This document shows, in pieces, positions 22,829 to 30,963 of a stretch of DNA of 64,000 bases. Made by a program: the position numbers and the translations under genes. Each line of letters begins with the position of its first letter. Positions within the stretch are counted from its first letter, which is position 1. This DNA is from Piscinibacter sp047602365 (GTDB lineage: Bacteria; Pseudomonadota; Gammaproteobacteria; Burkholderiales; Burkholderiaceae_C). The notes beneath the pieces are model-generated. The model saw nothing but the letters and a program-made list of their open reading frames with translations. It was not told the origin of the DNA and did not search any database. The DNA is taken from assembly GCA_047602365.1 (NCBI GenBank), contig JASGHM010000001.1, positions 2,032,985 to 2,096,984 of the forward strand, written 5' to 3'.

Positions 22829-23710
22829 TCAGGCTGCCTTCTTGGTGCTGTCGAACGGTTCCGACGAGGTGACCAGCGCACTGCCCGGCATGCCGTTCTT
22901 CCACGGCAGATCGACCGGGTAGTCCTTCAGCAGGCAGTCGTCGGGCAGGCAGGCGATCGGATCGAACTGGCGGTGCGCGATGAACTCGGGCCGCTTGAAG
23001 CGGCGGATGTGGTTGCTGACCGCGCACAGGCTCAGGTAGACGCTGACGCGGTTCCACGGGCTCAGGTTGCTGGTCGAGGCATGCACCAGGCAGGAGTGGA
23101 ACAGGATCATCGAACCGGCCGGCCCCTTGGGCGAGACGATGCCGCCGTCCTTGCCGCCGGCGCGCGCGACCAGCTGCCGGATCAGGTCGTTGTCGACCGT
23201 CCACAGCGGATAGCTGGTCGTCGTCAGGTCGTGCTTGGCGTCGACCACACCCTTCTTGTGGCTGCCCGGGATGAACATCAGCGGGCCGTTGTACTCGTTG
23301 ACGTCGTCGAGGAAGATCGCCACGTTCATCGCCCGCTCGGTGGGCATCAGGTCGTCGTTCTTCCAGGTGCCGTAGTCCTGGTGCCACTGCCAGACGTCGC
23401 CCTCGAAGGCCATCTTGCCGTTGATCTTGAACTGGTGCATGTACAGCTTCTCGCCGAACAGGTCTTGCACCGGCTCGACCATGCGCGGGTGGCGCGCCAG
23501 CTTCGCGAACGGGTCGCTGTACAGGTGCGCGGCGAAGTTCGTGCGCACCGCGTCGCTGCCCTTCTCGCGCACGTTGTAGGCCTCGCGGCGCGCATACAGG
23601 TCGGGCACGGCGTCGGTCAGGCGCCTGGTTTCCTCCGGCGTGAACAGGCCGGGGAAGAACAGGTAGCCCTCGCGGTCGAATTCGGCGATCTGTTCGGGGG
23701 TCAGTCTCAT
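22829..23710 (-). CDS. Phytanoyl-CoA dioxygenase (PhyH) family protein
   Basis: A 293-residue Fe(II)/2-oxoglutarate dioxygenase. The iron triad is visible as His110 and Asp112 in WQWHQDYGTW and a distal His near 210 in HASTSNLSPWNR, whose Arg would bind 2-oxoglutarate. The N-terminal EFDREGYLFFPGLF is the usual PhyH opening. It should hydroxylate a small carboxylate or amino-acid derivative, the first oxidative step of the pathway encoded by this operon. It overlaps the regulator gene by 4 bases (ATGA). Confidence 0.9.
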   Translation of the reverse strand: MRLTPEQIAEFDREGYLFFPGLFTPEETRRLTDAVPDLYARREAYNVREKGSDAVRTNFAAHLYSDPFAKLARHPRMVEPVQDLFGEKLYMHQFKINGKMAFEGDVWQWHQDYGTWKNDDLMPTERAMNVAIFLDDVNEYNGPLMFIPGSHKKGVVDAKHDLTTTSYPLWTVDNDLIRQLVARAGGKDGGIVSPKGPAGSMILFHSCLVHASTSNLSPWNRVSVYLSLCAVSNHIRRFKRPEFIAHRQFDPIACLPDDCLLKDYPVDLPWKNGMPGSALVTSSEPFDSTKKAA

Positions 23711-24405
23711 GCGGTGTCTCCTTGGGCAATGGGGTCCCCGGCAGCGCGCGACGCAGCGCCGAGGTGGCGGGTGATGTGTTCGCTGGCGCGCGCGGCGTGC
23801 TCGCGCATCAGTCGTTCGGCGCGCTCGGCGTCGCCGGCGGCGATGGCCTGCGCGATGGCTTCGTGTTCGTCCCACACCGACTCGCGCAGCGCGGCCGCCT
23901 GCAACGAGGCGCCCATCGCACGGCGGATGTGCGCCCAGTGCAGCTGTGCGCTGCGCGGGATCAGCGCATTGCCCGAGGCGGCATAGACGGCGGTGTGGAA
24001 GGCGGCGTCGGCGTCGATCATGGCCTGCACGCTGCGGCCGCGCGCCGCCTTGCGGCCGCGCTCGATCAGCTTCGGATCGAGCGCCTCGCCGCGCTGCGCC
24101 GCCAGCCGCGCGGCCAGCGCGTCGAGCGCCCCGCGCACCTGGTAGACAGCGGCGATGCCCGCGGCGGTCAGCGGCGCGACCTGCACGCCGCGGCCCGGCG
24201 CGTCGAGCACCAGGCCGTCCTGCTTGAGCAGGCGCAGTGCCTGCAGCACCGGCTGGCGCGACACGTCGAACTGCTGGGCCAGGTCCTCCTGCGTGATGCG
24301 CGCCCCGGGCGCCAGCGTGCCGTCGGCAATCGCGCCGAGCAGAGCCTGGTAGACCTGGTCGACCAGGTCGGGTGCGACATGCAGCTTGATCAGCGGGGTG
24401 CTCAC
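23707..24405 (-). CDS. GntR family regulator, FadR/VanR-like (FCD) subgroup
   Basis: A 232-residue regulator. Residues about 12-75 form the winged helix (TQEDLAQQFDVSRQPVLQALRLL), and the rest is an all-helical FCD ligand domain with His/Asp positions for metal (DADAAFHTAVYAASGN, DEHEAIAQAIAAGD). It heads the operon and is coupled to the dioxygenase gene by a 4-base overlap. A perfect palindrome 20 bases upstream of its start is very probably its operator, implying autorepression relieved by the substrate. Confidence 0.92.
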   Translation of the reverse strand: MSTPLIKLHVAPDLVDQVYQALLGAIADGTLAPGARITQEDLAQQFDVSRQPVLQALRLLKQDGLVLDAPGRGVQVAPLTAAGIAAVYQVRGALDALAARLAAQRGEALDPKLIERGRKAARGRSVQAMIDADAAFHTAVYAASGNALIPRSAQLHWAHIRRAMGASLQAAALRESVWDEHEAIAQAIAAGDAERAERLMREHAARASEHITRHLGAASRAAGDPIAQGDTA

Positions 24406-24424
24406 GGCGGCGGCGGGCTGTTGG

Positions 24425-24446
24425 CGTACTCTGTATACAGAGTACG
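24425..24446. promoter_or_regulatory. 22-bp perfect palindrome, likely GntR operator
   Basis: The half site is CGTACTCTGTA, followed directly by its exact reverse complement, with the core TGTATACA that FadR/VanR-type GntR regulators favour. It is 20 bases upstream of the regulator start and about 110 bases upstream of argG. A perfect palindrome of this length in DNA of this composition is not expected by chance. Confidence 0.85.
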
Positions 24447-24557
24447 ACAGATCTGACCGATGTCAAACCGGCATCAACCCGGAGGCGGGCCGAAATGGCC
24501 CGAAAATACGGCCGCTGCCCAGTCCGGACCCGCCGGGCGGCACGCACCTCCCAGATC

Positions 24558-25886
24558 ATGGCAACCATCCTCCAACACCTTCCCGTCGGCCAGAAGGTCG
24601 GCATCGCGTTCTCCGGCGGCCTGGACACCAGCGCCGCGCTGCACTGGATGAAGCTCAAGGGCGCCGTGCCCTATGCCTACACCGCCAACCTGGGGCAGCC
24701 CGACGAGCCCGACTACGACGAGATCCCGCGCAAGGCGATGCAGTACGGCGCCGAGAAGGCCCGCCTGATCGACTGCCGCGCGCAGCTGGTCGCCGAGGGC
24801 ATCGCCGCGCTGCAGTGCGGTGCCTTTCACATCTCCACCGCCGGCGTGACCTACTTCAACACCACGCCGATCGGCCGCGCGGTCACCGGCACGATGCTGG
24901 TCACCGCGATGAAGGAGGACGACGTCAACATCTGGGGCGACGGCAGTACCTTCAAGGGCAACGACATCGAGCGCTTCTACCGCTACGGCCTGCTCGCCAA
25001 CCCGTCGCTGAAGATCTACAAGCCCTGGCTCGACCAGGCCTTCATCGACGAACTCGGCGGCCGCGCCGAGATGTCGGCGTTCATGACCAAGGCCGGCTTC
25101 GGCTACAAGATGTCGGCCGAGAAGGCCTACTCGACCGACTCCAACATGCTCGGCGCGACGCACGAAGCCAAGGATCTCGAGCACCTGAACAGCGGCATCA
25201 AGATCGTCAACCCGATCATGGGCGTGGCGTTCTGGCGCGACGAGGTCGAGGTCAAGCGCGAGGAGGTCAGCGTGCGCTTCGAGGAAGGGCAGCCGGTGGC
25301 GCTGAACGGCAAGAGCTTCGCCAGCCCGGTGGAGCTGCTGCTCGAGGCCAACCGCATCGGCGGCCGCCACGGCCTGGGCATGAGCGACCAGATCGAGAAC
25401 CGCATCATCGAGGCCAAGAGCCGCGGCATCTACGAGGCCCCGGGGCTGGCGCTGCTGTTCATCGCCTACGAGCGCCTGGTCACCGGCATCCACAACGAGG
25501 ACACCATCGAGCAGTACCGCGACAACGGCCGCCGCCTCGGCCGACTGCTCTATCAGGGCCGCTGGTTCGACCCGCAGGCGCTGATGCTGCGCGAGACCGC
25601 GCAACGCTGGGTGGCGCGCGCGATCACCGGCGAGGTCACGCTGGAGCTGCGCCGCGGCAACGACTACTCGCTGCTGAACACCGAGTCGCCCAACCTGACC
25701 TACAAGCCCGAGCGGCTGACGATGGAGAAGGGCGAGTCGATGTTCTCGCCGGCCGACCGCATCGGCCAGCTGACCATGCGCAACCTCGACATCGTCGACA
25801 CGCGCGACAAGCTGGCCACCTACTCGCAGGTCGGCCTGCTGCCTTCGGGCGGCTCGGACCTGCTGCCGCTGCTGAAGAACGACTGA
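24558..25886 (+). CDS. argG: Argininosuccinate synthase
   Basis: A 442-residue enzyme joining citrulline and aspartate with ATP to give argininosuccinate in arginine synthesis. The nucleotide loop is AFSGGLDTSAAL (about 17-28). Further family blocks are AYTANLGQPDEPDYDEIP and KEDDVNIWGDGSTFKGNDIERFY. The length and wording match the long Escherichia coli type rather than the shorter common type. The ATG at 24558 gives the usual MATILQHLP start; an upstream in-frame ATG at 24495 lacks conservation. It stands alone and converges with the chemotaxis operon. Confidence 0.97.
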   Translation: MATILQHLPVGQKVGIAFSGGLDTSAALHWMKLKGAVPYAYTANLGQPDEPDYDEIPRKAMQYGAEKARLIDCRAQLVAEGIAALQCGAFHISTAGVTYFNTTPIGRAVTGTMLVTAMKEDDVNIWGDGSTFKGNDIERFYRYGLLANPSLKIYKPWLDQAFIDELGGRAEMSAFMTKAGFGYKMSAEKAYSTDSNMLGATHEAKDLEHLNSGIKIVNPIMGVAFWRDEVEVKREEVSVRFEEGQPVALNGKSFASPVELLLEANRIGGRHGLGMSDQIENRIIEAKSRGIYEAPGLALLFIAYERLVTGIHNEDTIEQYRDNGRRLGRLLYQGRWFDPQALMLRETAQRWVARAITGEVTLELRRGNDYSLLNTESPNLTYKPERLTMEKGESMFSPADRIGQLTMRNLDIVDTRDKLATYSQVGLLPSGGSDLLPLLKND

Positions 25887-25897
25887 GCGCGGGGCGG

Positions 25898-25920
25898 GCG
25901 CGCGGCGCTCAGCCGCGCGC
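25898..25920. terminator. Terminator-like hairpin between convergent argG and cheB
   Basis: GCGCGCGGC, five bases, GCCGCGCGC: a perfect 9-bp stem in the short convergent junction. It overlaps the cheB stop codon and starts 12 bases after the argG stop. No T-run follows on either strand, so intrinsic termination would be weak. It may act with Rho or simply as an mRNA end stabiliser. Confidence 0.45.
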
Positions 25921-26961
25921 GTCGAAGGCGCTGATCGCGCCGGCCACGCGCGACAGCGGCAGGATCTCGTCGACCCCGCCGGCGGCGATGGCCTCCTTGG
26001 GCATGCCGAAGACCACGCAGCTCTGCTCGTCCTGCGCGATGGTGCGTGCGCCGCGCTCGTGCATCGCCTTCATGCCGCGAGCGCCGTCGTCGCCCATGCC
26101 GGTCAGGATGATGGCCAGTGCATCGCGTCCAGCGCATTCGGCGGCCGAGCGGAACAGCACGTCGACCGAGGGCTTGTGGCGGTTCACCGGCGGGCCGTCG
26201 GCCACGGAAACGTAGTACTGGCCGCCGTTCTTCTTCAGCTGCATGTGGCGCCCGCCCGGGGCGATCAGCACCACGCCGCGTTCCAGCCGGTCGCCGTCCT
26301 TGGCCTCGCGCACGTTCATCGCGCACAGGCCGTCGAGGCGCTGCGCATACATCGCGGTGAACTTCTCCGGCATGTGCTGCACGATGGCGATGCCGGGCGC
26401 ATCGCCGGGCAGCTGCAGCAGCACGCTCTCGATCGCCTGCGTGCCGCCGGTCGAGCTGCCCAGCACGACCGGCTTGTTGACCGACAGCGCATGCAGGCCG
26501 GCCACCACCGGCCGGGCGGCCGGGCGCACGGCCGGCGCGGCGCTGCGGGCGACCGCCTTGGGCCGCGAGCGCGCCGCCGTTTTCAGGGCCTGCAGCAGCT
26601 CGCGCCGCGATTCCTCGAGGAACTGCTTGAGGCCGAGTCGCGGCTTGGCGACCACGGCCACCGCACCGGCGGCCAGCGCCTCGAGCGCGGCCTTGCTGCC
26701 GTCGGTGGTCAGCGTCGAGCAGATCACCGTCGGGATCGGGTCGGTCTCCATCACCTGACGCAGGAAGGTCAGGCCGTCCATGCCGGGCATCTCGATGTCC
26801 AGCAGCAGCACGTCGGGCCGGTTCTTGCGGATCGCCGGGCCGGCCAGCAGCGGGTTGGGCGCACTGCCGGCCAGGCGGATCTCGGGGTCGCCCTGCAGCA
26901 GGTGCTGCAGCGTCTGCCGCACCACCGCCGAATCGTCGACGACGTAGACCTGGATGGTCAT
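25909..26961 (-). CDS. cheB: CheB protein-glutamate methylesterase/deamidase
   Basis: A 350-residue CheB. The receiver domain has Asp9/Asp10 and the phosphorylation site Asp55 (LLLDIEMPGMDG). After a linker rich in Ala/Pro/Arg, the methylesterase domain carries the Ser-His-Asp triad in LGSSTGGTQA, VQHMPEKF and GMGDDGARGM. It removes methyl groups from chemoreceptors. The ATG at 26961 has AGGAG upstream; the TTG one codon earlier is less likely. Last gene of the chemotaxis operon. Confidence 0.96.
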   Translation of the reverse strand: MTIQVYVVDDSAVVRQTLQHLLQGDPEIRLAGSAPNPLLAGPAIRKNRPDVLLLDIEMPGMDGLTFLRQVMETDPIPTVICSTLTTDGSKAALEALAAGAVAVVAKPRLGLKQFLEESRRELLQALKTAARSRPKAVARSAAPAVRPAARPVVAGLHALSVNKPVVLGSSTGGTQAIESVLLQLPGDAPGIAIVQHMPEKFTAMYAQRLDGLCAMNVREAKDGDRLERGVVLIAPGGRHMQLKKNGGQYYVSVADGPPVNRHKPSVDVLFRSAAECAGRDALAIILTGMGDDGARGMKAMHERGARTIAQDEQSCVVFGMPKEAIAAGGVDEILPLSRVAGAISAFDARG

Positions 26962-26970
26962 CAAGGCTCC

Positions 26971-27459
26971 TCAGACGGACACGGCGGTCACACTGGGCGC
27001 GGCGGGGCCGACGGTCCAGCGCAGGCGCCGATAGGTGTGGCCGCCGACGTCTTCGTGAATCAGGTTCACGCCGGTCGCGGCGATCGTGTCGAGCACCCGG
27101 CGCACGTTGCGCTCGCCGATCGTGTCGCGGCTGTACAGGCCCGGGAACATGTTGCCGCCGCCGTAGACGTAGGCGTCGCACAGCCCCGGCTCGATCGCGC
27201 GCGCCCGCAGCAGGGCGTGCATCGCCGCCAGCGCGGCGTCGGCGTAGTGGGCGTCCTTGCGCGCATGCGCTGGCGCCGGCGCCGCATGCACGATGTGGCA
27301 CATCGCACCGACGGTGCGCCGCGGGTCGGTGAGGATCACCGCGACGCAGGAGCCCAGCAGTGTCTCGAACTGCTCGCCGCGGTTGCCGCAGGCCACGTCG
27401 CCCGGGTGCAGCACGTGCAGGGCGCCGGCCTCGGCCGCGCCGACGCCCGGGCGGTTCAC
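26971..27459 (-). CDS. cheD: CheD receptor glutamine deamidase
   Basis: A 162-residue CheD, which deamidates chemoreceptor glutamines. The catalytic Cys lies in TLLGSCVAVIL and the His in GAMCHIVHA, with the family block YGGGNMFP. The start is a GTG at 27459 overlapping the CheR stop (GTGA), the only start that gives the normal N-terminal length. It ends 9 bases before cheB. Confidence 0.94.
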   Translation of the reverse strand: MNRPGVGAAEAGALHVLHPGDVACGNRGEQFETLLGSCVAVILTDPRRTVGAMCHIVHAAPAPAHARKDAHYADAALAAMHALLRARAIEPGLCDAYVYGGGNMFPGLYSRDTIGERNVRRVLDTIAATGVNLIHEDVGGHTYRRLRWTVGPAAPSVTAVSV

Positions 27460-28271
27460 GCCGCGCCCTTGCGGAAGGCGCCGGGCGCCAGCGGCTGCAG
27501 CGGCGTCCTGCACGGCACGCGGCCCTCGGCGGTGCCGAGGAACAGGATGCCGCCCGGGCGGACCTGCGAGAGCACGCGGTCGACCACCTGCACCTTGGTC
27601 GGCAGGTCGAAGTAGATCAGCACGTTGCGCAGGAAGGCCACGTCGAAGGGGCCGATGTCCTCGACCGGCAGGCACAGGTTCAGCTGCCCGAAGCTCACCC
27701 GCCCGCGCAGCTTGGGCTGGATCTGGCTCAGCCCCTCGGCCTCGCCCTCGCCGCGCCAGCAGTAGCGCTTCAGGCGCTGCGGCGTCACGTGGCGCAGCCG
27801 ATCGTTCGGGTAGATGGCCTGCGTCGCGCTGCGCAGCACGCGGTCGCTGATGTCGGTGCCGAGGATCGACCATTGGTCGCCGATGCGGCCCTGCTGCTGC
27901 AGGTCGGACAGCAGCATCGCGATGCTGTAGGCCTCGTCGCCGAACGAACTGGCCGCGCTCCAGATGCGCAGCGACTTCGGCCGCGTGCGCGACAGCTCGT
28001 TCTCGAGCAGGTCGAAGTGCGCCGGCTCGCGGAAGAAGTAGGTTTCGTTGGTGGTCAGCAGGTCGACCGCCATCTGGAACTCGCCCTGATCCTGGCTGCC
28101 GGAAATCAGCGCGTAGTAGTCCTCGAAGCTCGGCAGGCCGAGCCGCTGCATGCGTGGTGCCAGCCGCGAGGCGATCAGCGGCTTCTTGTGCGCGGCGAAG
28201 GACAGGCCGATCGCCGAGTGCATCAGCTCGGCGATGGCGCGGAAGGTGTTGTCGTGCAGCGCGGGCGCCAT
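27456..28271 (-). CDS. cheR: CheR chemoreceptor methyltransferase
   Basis: A 271-residue S-adenosylmethionine-dependent methyltransferase that methylates receptor glutamates. It has the N-terminal helical CheR domain, then TTNETYFFREPAHFDLL, SAASSFGDEAYSIAML (SAM-binding; the usual SxGEEPYS reads SFGDEAYS here) and FDVAFLRNVLIYFD. Acidic and aromatic positions for SAM are kept. It is coupled to cheD by a 4-base overlap and lies 16 bases after cheW. Confidence 0.95.
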   Translation of the reverse strand: MAPALHDNTFRAIAELMHSAIGLSFAAHKKPLIASRLAPRMQRLGLPSFEDYYALISGSQDQGEFQMAVDLLTTNETYFFREPAHFDLLENELSRTRPKSLRIWSAASSFGDEAYSIAMLLSDLQQQGRIGDQWSILGTDISDRVLRSATQAIYPNDRLRHVTPQRLKRYCWRGEGEAEGLSQIQPKLRGRVSFGQLNLCLPVEDIGPFDVAFLRNVLIYFDLPTKVQVVDRVLSQVRPGGILFLGTAEGRVPCRTPLQPLAPGAFRKGAA

Positions 28272-28287
28272 GGGTCGGTCGCGCCGC

Positions 28288-28779
28288 TCAGGCGGCGATC
28301 GCCTCCTGCGAGCGGGCGCACAGCTGGGCCATGTCGTCGACGTCGAAGGCGCGGTCGGGCGCGAGCACGATCACGAAACGTTCGCCTCGCTTGGCGATGG
28401 CCTGGATGAAGTCGCGCCGCACCGAGGTGCCGAAGCTGGGCGGCGGCTCCACCGCGTCGGCGGCGATGTCGACGACCTCGCTGACCGCGTCGACCATCAG
28501 GCCGAGCTCGGTGCGCTCGCCGTCGCGCAGCGAGTCGAAGATGACCACGCAGGTCTTCTTGCCGACGCGAGCCGGCCGGCGGCCGAAGCGTGCATGCAGG
28601 TCGATCACCGGCACGACGGCGCCGCGCAGGTTGATGACGCCGCGCACGAAGTCGGGCATCAGCGGCACCGTGGTCATCGGCGCGTACTGGATGATCTCGC
28701 GCACGCTGCGGATGTCGAGTGCGAAGATCTCCTCGCCGAGCAGGAAGGTGAGGTACTGGCTGCCGCTGTCGTCGACCAT
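28288..28779 (-). CDS. cheW: CheW chemotaxis adaptor
   Basis: A 163-residue CheW, which links receptors to the CheA kinase. The family blocks QYLTFLLGEEIFALDI, FVRGVINLRGAVVPVIDL and GLMVDAVSEVVDI are in order. It lies between the PAS-HAMP receptor and cheR, the usual place in this kind of cluster. It starts 12 bases after the receptor gene. Confidence 0.96.
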   Translation of the reverse strand: MVDDSGSQYLTFLLGEEIFALDIRSVREIIQYAPMTTVPLMPDFVRGVINLRGAVVPVIDLHARFGRRPARVGKKTCVVIFDSLRDGERTELGLMVDAVSEVVDIAADAVEPPPSFGTSVRRDFIQAIAKRGERFVIVLAPDRAFDVDDMAQLCARSQEAIAA

Positions 28780-28791
28780 GGCGTGCTCCCC

Positions 28792-30963
28792 TCAGTACGG
28801 GCGGAAGTTGCCGTGCGTTCCGGTCGCGCCGCCGCGCAGCGTGGCCGCCGCCACCGGCCGCGGCGTGGTGGCGCGCGCCGGCGAGTTCGGTGCGCGGCGC
28901 TCGACCACGGCCTCGCTGCGGGCGCCGGCGGAGAAGAAGCTGACCGACTGCTGCAGTTGTTCGGCCTGGCCGGAGAGTTCCTCCGACGTGGCCGCCAGCT
29001 CCTCGGAGGCCGAAGCGTTCTGCTGCGTGGCCTTGGACAGCTGGCCCATCGCGCCGCCGATCTGCGTGACCGACTGGCTCTGCTCGCTGCTGGCCGCAGC
29101 GATCTCCTGCACCAGCTCGCTGGTCTTCTGGATCGACGGCACGATCTCGTCGAGCAGCTTGCCGGCGCGTTCCGCCGTGGACACGCTGCTGGTGGCCAGG
29201 TCGCCGATCTCCTTGGCTGCTTCCTGGCTGCGCTCGGCCAGCTTGCGCACCTCGGCGGCGACCACCGCGAAGCCCTTGCCGTGCTCGCCGGCACGCGCCG
29301 CCTCGATCGCGGCGTTCAGCGCCAGCAGGTTGGTCTGGTAGGCGATGTCGTCGACGATCGAGATCTTGGCGGCGATCTGCTTCATCGCGGTGACGGTCTG
29401 CGTGACCGCGCTGCCGCCCTCGGTCGCCTCCTTGCTGGCCTTGGTGGCCATGCCGTCGGTGACGCGGGCGTTGTCGCTGTTCTGCGTGATCGAGGCCGAC
29501 ATCATGTCGATCGAGGCCGTGGTCTCCTCGACCGAAGAGGCCTGCTCGCTGGCCGCCTGCGACAGCGACTGGGCGGTGGCGCTGACCTGGCTGGCGGCGC
29601 CGGTCAGCGCCTCGGCAGCGCTGCGCACCTCGGCGATGATGCCGGCCAGCTTCTCGCAGCTGCTGTTGGCGTCCTGCTTGACCTGGTCGAAGGTGCCGCG
29701 CGCCTCGCGGATGATGCGCTGGGTCAGGTCGCCATTGGCCAGGCCGGAGAAGACGCGGCCGACGTCGTCGATCACGCCGGCCAGCGCCTCGCTGGTGGCG
29801 TTGGCGTCGTTCTTCACCTGGCCGAAGGTGCCGGCGTATTCGCGGCTGATGCGCTGCGACAGGTCGCCTTCGGCGAGTGCGCCGAACACGCGGCCGACAT
29901 CGTCGAAGATCACCGAGGTGGTCTGCATCAGCGCGTTGACGCCGGCGCACAGATCGCCGATCGGGCCGCTCTTGCCTTCCATCGGGATGCGCGGCGTGAG
30001 GTCGCCCTCCTGCGCGGCGGCGGTGACCTTCTGCGCCTGCTCGACGGCCTCGCGCAGCATCTGGTTGGCGCGGAATTCGGCCGTCACGTCGGTGGCGATC
30101 TTGACGATCTTGAAGACGCGGCCCATCTCGTCCTTGACCGGCGCGTAGACGGCCTGGATCCAGACCGGCTGGCCCGACTTGGTGATGCGCTTGAACACCT
30201 GGCTGACCGACTTGCCTTCGTTGAGATCGCGCCAGAAGTTGGCGTACTCGGCAGAGTTCGACAGCGCGGGCTCGACGAACTGGCGATGGTGGCGCCCGGC
30301 GACCTCGTCGAGCGAGTAGCCCATCAGCGACAGGAAGTTCTTGTTCGCCGTCAGCACGTTGCCGCCGAGGTCGAACTCGATGTAGGCGTAGGCGGCGTCG
30401 ATCGCGCTGAGGATGCCGCGCGCGTTCTGGCGCTCGATCTCGGACTCGGTGATGTCGTAGCGCACGCCGAGGTACTTGATCGGCTTGCCGTTCTCGCCCA
30501 GGATCGGCGCGATCACCGCGTCGACGTAATAGGGCGTGCCGTCCTTGGCGCGGTTCTTCACCATGCCGCGGAAGATCTGGCCGCGGCCGATCGTCGACCA
30601 CATCTGCTTGAACACCTCCTTGGCCATGTCGGGGTGGCGGGTGGTGTTGTGCGGCTGGCCGATCAGCTCGTCGCGGGAGTACTTCGACACCTCGATGAAC
30701 TTCTCGTTGATCGTCAGGATGTCGCCCTTCTTGTCGGCCTCCGAGACGATGCTGGTCACGTTCATGATGTCCGTGCGCACCTTCAGCTCGGCCTCGACCG
30801 TCTCGAGCCGCGCCTTCATCTGCTCGAGCGTCGCAGCCAGGTCGGTGCGCTCCGCCTCGGCGCTGGCGCGCGCGCGCTCGGATCGCTCCAGGGCCTGGGC
30901 CGCCTGCTGCAGCTCGGCACCGGCAAAGAGTTGGGCGAACAGGGAGGTGCTGGGCTGGCTCAT
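28792..30963 (-). CDS. Soluble PAS-HAMP methyl-accepting chemotaxis protein
   Basis: A 723-residue chemoreceptor with no membrane segment. The order is a coiled coil (about 15-62), two PAS domains (about 65-180 and 185-310, each ending in a YDITESE/TDVTAEF linker), two to three HAMP-like repeats (AAQEGDLTPRIP, ALAEGDLSQRIS, GLANGDLTQRII) and the signalling hairpin with tip EAARAGEHGKGFAVVA. This matches Aer2/McpB-like cytoplasmic sensors of oxygen or redox state. No WxxF-type CheR-docking end was seen. The PAS ligand (haem or FAD) is undetermined. The gene overlaps cheA by 4 bases. Confidence 0.92.
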   Translation of the reverse strand: MSQPSTSLFAQLFAGAELQQAAQALERSERARASAEAERTDLAATLEQMKARLETVEAELKVRTDIMNVTSIVSEADKKGDILTINEKFIEVSKYSRDELIGQPHNTTRHPDMAKEVFKQMWSTIGRGQIFRGMVKNRAKDGTPYYVDAVIAPILGENGKPIKYLGVRYDITESEIERQNARGILSAIDAAYAYIEFDLGGNVLTANKNFLSLMGYSLDEVAGRHHRQFVEPALSNSAEYANFWRDLNEGKSVSQVFKRITKSGQPVWIQAVYAPVKDEMGRVFKIVKIATDVTAEFRANQMLREAVEQAQKVTAAAQEGDLTPRIPMEGKSGPIGDLCAGVNALMQTTSVIFDDVGRVFGALAEGDLSQRISREYAGTFGQVKNDANATSEALAGVIDDVGRVFSGLANGDLTQRIIREARGTFDQVKQDANSSCEKLAGIIAEVRSAAEALTGAASQVSATAQSLSQAASEQASSVEETTASIDMMSASITQNSDNARVTDGMATKASKEATEGGSAVTQTVTAMKQIAAKISIVDDIAYQTNLLALNAAIEAARAGEHGKGFAVVAAEVRKLAERSQEAAKEIGDLATSSVSTAERAGKLLDEIVPSIQKTSELVQEIAAASSEQSQSVTQIGGAMGQLSKATQQNASASEELAATSEELSGQAEQLQQSVSFFSAGARSEAVVERRAPNSPARATTPRPVAAATLRGGATGTHGNFRPY

